Under the pieces are notes generated by a model. The model did no database searches and was not told where the DNA came from. It saw only the letters and a list, made by a program, of their open reading frames with translations. Made by a program: the position numbers and the translations under genes. DNA of 64,000 nucleotides, from NCBI GenBank assembly GCA_017577365.1, contig PKRJ01000006.1, positions 26,175-90,174 on the forward strand, given 5' to 3'. Shown in pieces: positions 26,710-34,217 of the stretch (position 1 is its first letter; each line of letters opens with the position of its first letter). This DNA is from Gammaproteobacteria bacterium. Its GTDB lineage: Bacteria > Pseudomonadota > Gammaproteobacteria > Steroidobacterales > Rariloculaceae.

Positions 26710-28602
26710 TCAGAACCGCAGACGCAAGCCGGCGTACAGCGACCGGCCCGCCGTGCGATAACCGATCAGCTCCTCGTACTCCCGGTCGCCGGCATTCTCG
26801 ATCCGGCCGAAGAGCTCGATGCGCTCGCCGAGCGTGTACGCGGCGGACAGGTCGAGAACGCCGTAATCGTCGAGCGCGACGTCGCCGATGTCGATCGAGT
26901 CCTTCGATATTCTGTAGTTCGCGGAGATCCGCAGGCGGTCGTCGAGCGCCGCGTACAGCACCCCGACGTTCGCGAGGTGACGCGGACGGCGCCAGCGCTG
27001 CCGGTCGTCCGTGTTCCGCGTGTCGTTGTAGGTCCAATTGCCGTACAGCTGCCAGCGCTCGCGGACGATTCCGCGCACCGCGAGCTCGACGCCTTTCGAC
27101 GCGCTCGTGCCCGTCGACTGGAGATACCCGGAGAAAGCCTCGAGGTCGAAAAAGATCTCGTCTGTCACGCGCTGGTGGAAATACGTGATCTCGACGTGCA
27201 TGCCGCCGGGGCCGTCATATTCGACGCCGACGTCGTAGCCGCGGCTCTGTTCCTCGCGCAGCACCGTGTCGGCGGCCGGCGGCGTGTCGCTCTCACGATT
27301 ATAGGCAACCTCGTAAAGGCTCGGGGCGCGGAATCCGGTCCCGTAGCTCGCGCGGTACTTCAGCGATGCGCCGCTCACGAGATCCTGAACGTACGCGGCA
27401 CTCAGCCTGACGCTCGTGTGCGTGCCGAAATCCTCGTTGTCGTCGTACCGGACGCCGGCCGACACGTAGAAGCGATCGGCAAACCCGCCCTGATACTCGG
27501 CATAGTAACCGCGCTGGTCGCGCTGCTCCGTTCCGGTCGCCGTCGTCATGCGCTCGTCCTGGAAATCCACGCCGTAAGCGATCGTGGTGCCGGCCGTCGG
27601 ACGGTAACTGCCGGAATACTCGAACCGAGCGATCTCACCCCGAGTGCCGAACGAAAGCTCTCCGTCGGCGAAGTCATCGCGGACGATGTCGATTTCGCTG
27701 TAAGCGATCCGATTCGCAAGACGATCGCCGTCGTGGTCCGCGGAGACGCGGTAGGTCCTCTGCTCGATCGTCCCGGTGCAGACGTGCGTCGGCCCATTCG
27801 CGCCGAAGCAACCGTCGTATTCCGTGAACGCGTCGATGTCTCTCGCGACGAGCTGCACACGCAGATTGCTCGCCGCATTCAAGCCGAGCTTGGCGTGCAC
27901 CGTCGTGTTCTCCGCGCCGTCGTCGTCGGCGAGGACGGTATCCGAGGTCATCGCGTTGAAGCCTCTGGTATCGAGCTCCGTGATGGAAACGTAGAAGTCC
28001 CCCTTCTCGTTGCCGGCTGCGACGCTGCCGTCGAGCTTGCGCGTGTCGAAAGGTCCCTGCTCGATGCCGATACGGCCGTCCAGATCGCCTTCGCCGCGGC
28101 GCGTGATCACGTTGACGACCCCGCCTGCGTCGGCACCGTACATGAACCCCTGCGGCCCACGCAGCACCTCGATGCGCTCGAGGTCCCCCGTCGTCAACAA
28201 GCTGTCGAAGACCGGCTGCGCTTGCGTGCTGCTCGGATCGATCGACTTCACGCCATCGATCACGAGGAGCGTCCGATGCGCTTCCTCGCCGCGGATTCTG
28301 AGGGAGGTCGTCTTACCCTGCCCGCCGCTCGTCGTGACACTGATTCCAGGTTGCGTCCGGAGCACGTCCGCGATCGAGTGATAGCCGCGAAGCTCGATCT
28401 CGCCGCCGTCGATGACCGACACAGCGGCGCCGATCTGACGGCGCGGCGTCTCGACGACGCTCGACGTGACGACGATTTCCTCGAGGCTCGACGCTCCCTG
28501 GGCACGGACGCCTGCCGCGCCGACGGCGCATGCCGCACCGACGAGGACTGCGATCCATCGCGGCGCGGCGGGCTGCTGTGTAGAGATTTTTCTTTCCGAC
28601 AT
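26710..28602 (-). CDS. TonB-dependent receptor (BtuB/HmuR size)
   Basis: The protein has 630 residues. A signal peptide ends VRAQGASS and is followed at once by a TonB box-like EEIVVTSSVV. The plug domain comes next (GAAVSVIDGGEIELRGYHSIADVLRTQPGISV, LRIRGEEAHRTLLVIDG, LERIEVLRGPQGFMYGADAGGVVNVIT). The barrel ends SLYAGLRLRF with a terminal Phe. The length fits vitamin B12 or haem receptors rather than large siderophore receptors. No cobalamin riboswitch is visible in the 328-bp leader. As first gene of the operon with ExbB-like, DUF2149 and CobN-like proteins it probably imports a tetrapyrrole or metal chelate. Confidence 0.88.
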   Translation of the reverse strand: MSERKISTQQPAAPRWIAVLVGAACAVGAAGVRAQGASSLEEIVVTSSVVETPRRQIGAAVSVIDGGEIELRGYHSIADVLRTQPGISVTTSGGQGKTTSLRIRGEEAHRTLLVIDGVKSIDPSSTQAQPVFDSLLTTGDLERIEVLRGPQGFMYGADAGGVVNVITRRGEGDLDGRIGIEQGPFDTRKLDGSVAAGNEKGDFYVSITELDTRGFNAMTSDTVLADDDGAENTTVHAKLGLNAASNLRVQLVARDIDAFTEYDGCFGANGPTHVCTGTIEQRTYRVSADHDGDRLANRIAYSEIDIVRDDFADGELSFGTRGEIARFEYSGSYRPTAGTTIAYGVDFQDERMTTATGTEQRDQRGYYAEYQGGFADRFYVSAGVRYDDNEDFGTHTSVRLSAAYVQDLVSGASLKYRASYGTGFRAPSLYEVAYNRESDTPPAADTVLREEQSRGYDVGVEYDGPGGMHVEITYFHQRVTDEIFFDLEAFSGYLQSTGTSASKGVELAVRGIVRERWQLYGNWTYNDTRNTDDRQRWRRPRHLANVGVLYAALDDRLRISANYRISKDSIDIGDVALDDYGVLDLSAAYTLGERIELFGRIENAGDREYEELIGYRTAGRSLYAGLRLRF

Positions 28603-28930
28603 CGGAACGACGGGTGAGCGGGATCGTCAGCCCGCGGTTGCGTTGTCGGAAAGCCTAGCGGCTGCGAATTCCGGGATAAGTAATTAACGGTAGCCTTAAC
28701 GTTGTTAACACAATGAAATCAAGCGCTTCGGCGCGAAGAGCGGCGCTGCCGCCGGTCACTGCCGCACGCCGATGTCGAGGCGCGGCCGCAGCGGAAACGT
28801 GCGCCGATCGAGCGGCACGGGAGCCGGCCGCCTCTGCCTGATGGGCCAGAAGATAGACAGGCTGAGTGTTCGAGGTTCGAGGAAGGCCTGCTTGCGGTTC
28901 GCTCTCGTTTCGCCGCAGGCGCCGCTCCCG
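28603..28930 (-). promoter_or_regulatory. Leader of the Hmu-like operon with an AT-rich dyad
   Basis: This 328-bp gap precedes the TonB receptor. It contains a notably AT-rich island (about 28676-28722) in GC-rich DNA, the likely promoter. Inside it is the perfect dyad TTAAC-GTT-GTTAA (28696-28708), with a third TTAAC at 28684-28688. This could be an operator for a repressor or metal regulator. I do not see a convincing Fur box or a B12 box. The rest of the interval toward the DksA-like gene shows no gene I can support. Confidence 0.45.
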
Positions 28931-29203
28931 CTAGCGGAGCTGGCTGTCCTTGTTGCCGCGCCGGTTGTAGCCGGCGCGCGGCGCCGCGCGTTCCGCGTCG
29001 TCGATCGCGGCCTGGCAGGTCACGCAGCGACGAACACCCGGCAGCGCATCGCGCCTCGCCTTCGGGATCTCGCTGCCGCAGTCTTCGCAATGCTCCAGGC
29101 TCTCGCCCGTCGGCAGCCTGCTGCGCGCGGCGTTGATCGCGTCCTCGACGTTCGCGTCGATTTGTTCCTGAACGGCCCCGTCGCGGGCCCAACCTACGGC
29201 CAT
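28931..29203 (-). CDS. DksA/TraR C4-type zinc-finger protein (YbiI-like)
   Basis: This small protein has 90 residues from ATG 29203; a longer open frame upstream is Arg/Ser-rich noise. The N-terminal helix (QEQIDANVEDAINAAR) leads into the zinc finger CEDCG, then 17 residues, then CVTCQ, followed by a basic tail. The spacing CxxC-x17-CxxC is that of DksA/TraR fingers. It lacks the long coiled-coil of DksA, so it resembles E. coli YbiI. It may bind the RNA polymerase secondary channel, but that is unproven for short members. Confidence 0.85.
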   Translation of the reverse strand: MAVGWARDGAVQEQIDANVEDAINAARSRLPTGESLEHCEDCGSEIPKARRDALPGVRRCVTCQAAIDDAERAAPRAGYNRRGNKDSQLR

Positions 29204-29354
29204 GGCGCGAGCGTAGCCTCGACACAGAGGCTCGGGCAAGACCGTGCCGTTCGGCTCGGTGGGCGAGCGCGACACCGCATTCGAGCATCTCGTCGCCGAC
29301 CTTGCCGCGGTCGCCGCCGCGCTCGATGACGGCGAATGAAGAAACCGGGCAGGA

Positions 29355-31046
29355 TCAGGCTTCGACCGGCTCGCGCGCGTCGGCCGCTTCCGGCGCGGCG
29401 GCTGCACGCCGCTCGATCGGCGCAGGCGCGGGCTTGCCGAGAATCATATCGGACGCCTTCTCGGCGATCGCGACGATGCTTGCGTTCGTGTTGCCGCCGA
29501 CGACGCGCGGATAGACCGACGCGTCGGCGACACGCAAGCCTTCGAGGCCGTGAACCTTGAGCTCGTGATCGACGACCGTATCGTCGCCGCGCGGCCCCAT
29601 CCGGCACGTCGAGCCGGGATGGTGCACGGTGACGAGCGTCTCCCGGATATAGGCTGCGAGGCCGTCGTCGTCCGTGACCGATGCTCCCGGTGCGCGCTCG
29701 CGCGCGTCGTACTTCGCGAACGCTTCGTGCGCGATGATTCGTCTCGCGAGCTTCAGCCCGCGGATCAGCGCATCGAGGTCGGCATCGTCGCTCAAGAGAG
29801 CCGGATCGATCAGCGGCGCCGCGAGCGGATCGGGGCCCGCGAGCCGCACGCGCCCGCGGCTCTTCGGATAGAGACACACGACCGCGACGACGAAACCGTG
29901 CCCGATCGGGATCGGGAACGGCTTGATGTTGCGCCTCGCCGGTTGAAAGACGACCTGCATGTCCGGCCGATCGAGGCCGGGCCGCGTCTTGATGTACGCG
30001 TTCGTCTCGAACAGGTTGCTCGCGAGCGGCCCCGTGCGCTTCACGAGATACTGCGCGATGTTCGCGATGTCGCGCGGCAGCGCCTTCCATGACACGCCGT
30101 ACGACGTCGGGTCGTCCATGTCCATCACGACGAACGCGGAAGGATGGTCGTGCAGATTGCGGCCGACGGCCGGGAGATGGTGCCGGGGCTCGATGCCCCA
30201 CGACTTGAGGTCCCGCTCGTCGCCGATACCGGAATGCATCAGCACGTGCGGCGAATGGTACGCGCCTCCGCAGAGGACGACTTCCTTGCGGGCTCCGAGC
30301 CTGCGCACGCCTTCGCCCGTCTGGATCTCGACGCCGACCGCGCGTCTGCCGTCGAGCAGGATCCGCCGCGCGTGCGTCCTGGTCAGCACCTCGAGGTTCG
30401 GCCGCCGCATCGCGGGCCTCAAGTAAGCGCTCGCGGTGGACACGCGTCGGCCTTTCCAGATCGTGCCCTGCCGGTAGCCGTAGCCATGCGGCTCGGGCGC
30501 ATTGAAGTCCTCGCAATACTCGTAGCCGAGCGCGGCGATGCCGGCGTTGAACGCTTCGCAGAGGCGGTTACGGCTCGTCGGGAAGCTCACGCCCATCGGG
30601 CCGCCCGTCGCGTGGTACGGCGAGCCGGCGTACTCGGGGTTGTGCTCCGAGCGCAGGAAATACGGCAGAAGCTCCGCATACGACCAGCCCGGATTCCCCA
30701 TCGCAGCCCAGTCGTCGAAATCCTGTGCGGGCCCGCGATAGTACGCCATGCCGTTGATCGAGCCCGAGCCGCCGATGACTTTGCCGCGCGGCAACGGGAT
30801 GCGTCGATCGTTCACGTGAGGCTGCGGCACCGTCGTCAGCCCCCAGCCGAACTTCGGGCTCATGATCGCGGCGCCGACGGCCGCCGGGATCCGGATGAAC
30901 GGATGCTGCTCCGATCCGCCGGCCTCGATCAGGCAGACCCGGTGCCGCGGATCCTCGGACAGCCGAGCCGCGAGCACGCAGCCCGCGGTCCCCGCGCCGA
31001 TCACGATGTAGTCGTAGTCTCGGTCGAATTGCGTGCTCGTGTTCAA
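29355..31046 (-). CDS. GMC family FAD-dependent oxidoreductase (choline/alcohol dehydrogenase-like)
   Basis: The protein has 563 residues and is cytoplasmic. The FAD-binding motif YIVIGAGTAGCVLAARLSE (residues 13-31) is near the start, then LIEAGG, and the GMC signature LPRGKVIGGSGSINGM. The C-terminal half has VTVHHPGSTCRMG with the active-site His, and VVGGNTNASIVAIAEKASDMI. It should oxidise an alcohol to an aldehyde with FAD. No betaine aldehyde dehydrogenase is nearby, so choline is not implied. The C-terminal 30 residues are Ala/Pro-rich and probably disordered. The serine hydrolase gene upstream is 139 bases away on the same strand. Confidence 0.9.
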   Translation of the reverse strand: MNTSTQFDRDYDYIVIGAGTAGCVLAARLSEDPRHRVCLIEAGGSEQHPFIRIPAAVGAAIMSPKFGWGLTTVPQPHVNDRRIPLPRGKVIGGSGSINGMAYYRGPAQDFDDWAAMGNPGWSYAELLPYFLRSEHNPEYAGSPYHATGGPMGVSFPTSRNRLCEAFNAGIAALGYEYCEDFNAPEPHGYGYRQGTIWKGRRVSTASAYLRPAMRRPNLEVLTRTHARRILLDGRRAVGVEIQTGEGVRRLGARKEVVLCGGAYHSPHVLMHSGIGDERDLKSWGIEPRHHLPAVGRNLHDHPSAFVVMDMDDPTSYGVSWKALPRDIANIAQYLVKRTGPLASNLFETNAYIKTRPGLDRPDMQVVFQPARRNIKPFPIPIGHGFVVAVVCLYPKSRGRVRLAGPDPLAAPLIDPALLSDDADLDALIRGLKLARRIIAHEAFAKYDARERAPGASVTDDDGLAAYIRETLVTVHHPGSTCRMGPRGDDTVVDHELKVHGLEGLRVADASVYPRVVGGNTNASIVAIAEKASDMILGKPAPAPIERRAAAAPEAADAREPVEA

Positions 31047-31185
31047 GTCGCCGCCCCAAGCCGTCGCCGATCGATCGCGTCCGCCGCAGGCGCGTGCACC
31101 TGCGCCGTGCGTTGCGCTGCAGTATAACGAAACGACGACGGCCGATCAGACGCGAGGCGACGGCGGCCTGGCAAATGCCGATCCG

Positions 31186-32343
31186 CTAGAGCGCGGCCGA
31201 CGCTGCGATGTCCGACAGGCGTTGGAACCGCTCGATGTTCGGCGCGGGCTGCATCACGCCCGCGGTCAACGCGACGAACGTCATGTCGAGCTCGGGATCG
31301 ACCCAGAAGAGCGTCGAGCCCGAGCCGTAGTTGCCGAACGTGCGCGGAGACGTGAGCGTCCCGAACAGGTTCGGGCAGACGTTCTCGCCGGCGAGGTTGA
31401 AGCCGAGCCCGATATAGGCGGGGTAAGGCTCCCACCCGTGATTGATCGCGATGCCCTTGTAGAGCTCGTTCGGCTTGTCCCCGGTCCAGTTGCGCGTTGC
31501 GAGCTTCAGCATCGCCGGGGACACGATGCGCCGGCCGTCGAGCGTGCCGCCGCGGCGCAGCATCTCGGCGAAGCGAAACAGATCGGGCACCGTGGACACG
31601 GCGCCGACCCACGGCATCTCCGCGTGCTCGTCCGCGAACGCGCCCTGCGGGCCCGGGCAGTTTCGGCTCAGGTGCTCCTGGGGCGGCTTGCCGCGGAAGT
31701 CCGGGAAGATATGCCGTTCGGCGAGATCCTTGCGCACGCCGATCGAGGTGTCCTTCATGCCGAGCGGCGTCAGCACCTCGTCCTCGAGGAGCTGCCGATA
31801 GGTTCTGCCTCGCGGATCGCAGCGCCGCACGGCCTCGCCCATCAGCGCATGGTGCACGAGCGGCGAATAGTGCACGCGCTCGCCGGGCGGTGCGATGGAG
31901 TGGATGTTCTCGCAGATCGCCTGGATGATCTCGTCGAGGCGATCGATGTACATCCCGGGCTTCGGAATCCACACGGGCGGAAGCCCCGACGTGTGGGTCA
32001 GCAAGTGGAAGAACGTCACGCGCTCGCGCGGCCCGCCCTTGAACTCGGGGATGATGTCGCTGACGCGCGTCGTCAACGCGAACTGCCCGAGCTCGATCGC
32101 GCGGAACACGAGCACGTTCGTGAAAGCTTTCGTCAGCGAGAACAGCGAGAAGACCGAATCCTTTGCGAGCGGGAGCGTTTTCGCCTCGTCGCCGTGGCCG
32201 ATCGCCTCGAAGAAACCAAGCTCGCCGTGCCGCGCGACCGCGATCACCGCGCCGAAATAGCGGCCTGCGGCGATATCCGCTTCGATGACGGCCCTGAGAT
32301 GGGCGAGGCGATCCGGATCGAGACCCGAAGCACGTTGAGACAC
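31186..32343 (-). CDS. Beta-lactamase-fold serine hydrolase (class C/EstB type)
   Basis: The protein has 385 residues with no signal peptide, unlike true beta-lactamases. The nucleophile motif SLTK is at about residues 69-72 (SVFSLFSLTKAFTNVL). The tyrosine motif is HYSPLVHHALMGEAVRR, and the third motif region lies near FGNYGSGSTLFWVDPELDMTF. The order and spacing fit the EstB-like or D-aminopeptidase-like group, which hydrolyses esters or small amides. Substrate cannot be assigned. It lies in the inserted segment, between GMC oxidoreductase and SMP-30-like genes. Confidence 0.85.
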   Translation of the reverse strand: MSQRASGLDPDRLAHLRAVIEADIAAGRYFGAVIAVARHGELGFFEAIGHGDEAKTLPLAKDSVFSLFSLTKAFTNVLVFRAIELGQFALTTRVSDIIPEFKGGPRERVTFFHLLTHTSGLPPVWIPKPGMYIDRLDEIIQAICENIHSIAPPGERVHYSPLVHHALMGEAVRRCDPRGRTYRQLLEDEVLTPLGMKDTSIGVRKDLAERHIFPDFRGKPPQEHLSRNCPGPQGAFADEHAEMPWVGAVSTVPDLFRFAEMLRRGGTLDGRRIVSPAMLKLATRNWTGDKPNELYKGIAINHGWEPYPAYIGLGFNLAGENVCPNLFGTLTSPRTFGNYGSGSTLFWVDPELDMTFVALTAGVMQPAPNIERFQRLSDIAASAAL

Positions 32344-32427
32344 GGACCCCCCTCTCCTTCGGCGAAGGCGTGCTTATACCGAACGCGCCGCTCGATCGTA
32401 AACCTCCCGCGGCACGTCCCCGCCGGG

Positions 32428-33348
32428 CTACTTCGCTCGCCCCAAGTAGCCTTGCGCGATCATCGGGATCGCGACGACCTGATTGCGCGCGCTCGGCGTG
32501 CCCCAGCCGCCGTAGAACACGATGCCGAACAGCGTCTTCTTGTCCGGGCCGCCGAAGGCGACGCCGTGAATGCCCTGCGGGCCCGGGATCGACCCGAGGA
32601 ACTCCCCGTCCGGCGCAAAGACGTCGACGGACGAGCCGGTGGAAACGTAGAGGCGCCCTTCGCTGTCGACCGCCGAGCCGTCGCCGCTCCGTCCGCCGCG
32701 AAGCCGCCCGAACTCGCGCCCGTTCGCGAGCGCACCGTCGGCCTCGACGTCGAACGCGAGCACGACCTCCCCGTTCGTGACGTAGAGCGTCGTCTCGTCC
32801 GGGCTCAGCACGACGCCGTTCGCGGCCGTGATCCCCTCGCCGTACTGCGTGACCTCGCCCTGCGGGTTCGCGTAGAAAAGCCCCGTTCCGGTGACCGTGA
32901 AATAGACGCCGCCGCGAGCGTCGGCGGCGAGGTCGTTCAGCACACCGCCGACGCACTCGAGCGGCTCGCCGCGAAACGAGGCCGCGAGCTCCCTGCGCTC
33001 GGGCTCGAGCTGAATGATCCCCGAGCGCAATCCGCGCGCGGCGACGAACAGCGCGCCGGTCTTGTTGCGCGACAGCGCGCCGCCGGTCCGCGTGTCCTCG
33101 TGAATGATCTCGGCGAGCCCGGTCGCCGGGTCGAGGCGCATCACGTTGCTCGCATCGTTGTTCGCGAAGAGCATCCTGCCGCCGTCGTCCGCGATGATGC
33201 CGTCCGCATTGTTGCCTTCCCAGGACCAGACGACGCGCCATGTCTCGCCGCCCGCGATCACGCCTGGAATCTCGGTCGACGTCGGCAGCGCAGGCGGCGG
33301 AGGCGGCGCGGCGTCGGCGGCGGAGCCGCTCCGCCCGCCGCCGAGCGA
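32428..33348 (-). pseudogene. 5'-truncated SMP-30/gluconolactonase-like protein
   Basis: The open frame begins at the insertion boundary. A Gly/Ser/Pro linker (SAADAAPPPPPALPTSTEIPGV) leads into a six-bladed propeller: WSWEGNNADGIIADDGG, CVGGVLNDLAADARGGVYFT, TAANGVVLSPDETTLYVTN and GSAVDSEGRLYVSTG. These match SMP-30 proteins, including the Asn/Asp calcium positions. Related proteins are exported, so a signal peptide was probably present just upstream and has been lost at the junction. GTG at 33261 could still start a 277-residue leaderless protein. If so it would be misplaced in the cytoplasm. Confidence 0.75.
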
Positions 33349-34217
33349 GAACCGTCGCGCTCGGCGTTGTGGTGCGCGCCGAAATGCACGACGCCGAGCG
33401 GCTCGCCGGGACGCACGTCGCGCACGGCCTTGACGCTCGGATACATGAGCGAGTGATCGCCGCCGACGAGGAACGGCACGGCGCCCGCGGCGACGACGTC
33501 GAGCACCATGTCGTAGGCATGATCGAGACCGCGCTCGAGGCTCATTCGATCGACGGCGAAGTCGCCGTAATCGACGATGTTCAGCACGGCGCCCGGATCG
33601 ATCATCGAGTAGAGGTCGCGATCGGCGATGCCGTGCATCGCGCGCATCGCGTTCGGACCGTTGCGAGCGTCCCGCTTTCCGCTGCTCATGTTCTGCGGGA
33701 TGCCGGCGATCGCGACGTCGACCGCACCGGCGACGAGATCCTCGGGAGTCAGCGCCACGGGCGCGCCGGCGAACGTGGGTATGCCTCCTCTCTCGTAGAT
33801 GTAACGCTTGACGCTGAAGGGGCCCGGCGCGCGCTCGAGCTCGTCGAGGGCGCGCGGCTTCAGCACCTTGAACGAGTTGAACTGCGGCGACTCGGGATTC
33901 AACGGAATCGCACCCATGTCCTCGCCGGGCCGGTAGGCGAACGCGGCCACCGCGGCCATCATGTCGGCGACGAGCTGTCTCACCTCGTCCGGCGACCGCC
34001 GCTCGAGCTCCTCGACGAGCTTTCCGCGACTCGGAAAGAGCCGCAGGGGACCCGGCCCTTCGAGAAACTCGCGCTGCTTCGGAGAGAGCGCCTTCAGCTT
34101 GTGCTCGAGGCTCGGCTCGACCGGCGCGGTCACGTCGTCGGCCGATGCCGTCGCGCCTCCGAGCTGCAGCAAGCAGAAAGTCGCGGCGAACAGGAAGCCG
34201 CGCGTTGTCTTCGTCAT
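33258..34217 (-). pseudogene. Exported ureohydrolase II, N-terminal half (interrupted after base 33342)
   Basis: The start ATG at 34217 overlaps the stop of ureohydrolase I (ATGA). A signal peptide ends ATASADD, then an N-terminal extension of about 150 residues matches that of ureohydrolase I (LSPKQREFLEG, GIPTFAGAPVALTPEDLVAG). The hydrolase core follows: LNIVDYGDFAVD and VGGDHS with His255. The next metal motif reads HFGAHHN where the paralogue has HFDAHYD, so two metal Asp (positions 280 and 284) are Gly and Asn. Native sequence ends after residue 292 at the repeat; the frame then runs 27 chimeric residues to a stop at 33258. The remaining half is at 18645-19194. Confidence 0.88.
33342..33348. 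repeat. Right copy of 7-bp direct repeat CGAGCGA
   Basis: It marks the change from SMP-30-like to ureohydrolase sequence and is identical to 19188-19194. Confidence 0.75.

Larger units (their letters stand above)
19188..33341. other. 14,154-bp inserted segment interrupting the ureohydrolase II gene
   Basis: The segment begins at the left CGAGCGA copy and ends just before the right copy. Deleting it rejoins ureohydrolase II in frame: NAERDGSRS from the right side continues into HTISDR on the left. The segment carries a 5'-truncated VOC gene at one end, a 5'-truncated SMP-30 gene at the other, and an Hmu-like operon plus several enzymes between. No transposase, integrase, or terminal inverted repeats are visible. 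The 7-bp repeat could be a target duplication or junction microhomology. An assembly chimera cannot be excluded from sequence alone. Confidence 0.8.

Noticed and set aside
28736..28840. A minus-strand stretch ending LDRRTFPLRPRLDIGVRQ before the Hmu-like leader
   Set aside because: It could be the remnant of a protein C-terminus, but I could not link it to a start or family. Too short to call.
28603..28930. Possible cobalamin riboswitch before the TonB receptor
   Set aside because: I looked for the B12-box core and found no match; the AT-rich segment looks like an ordinary promoter.
29214..29340. A short plus-strand tail (VPFGSVGERDTAFEHLVADLAAVAAALDDGE) after a stop at 29214
   Set aside because: It reads like the end of a real protein, but only about 40 codons are available between stops and no start or family can be shown.
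19188..33348. Reading the inserted segment as a circular element integrated by site-specific recombination
   Set aside because: Joining its two ends does not restore the VOC or SMP-30 gene (a stop codon precedes the SMP-30 frame), and no recombinase gene is present.
19188..33348. Explaining the split ureohydrolase by a simple inversion
   Set aside because: Both halves keep the same orientation and join in frame by deletion alone; inversion would not leave direct repeats.
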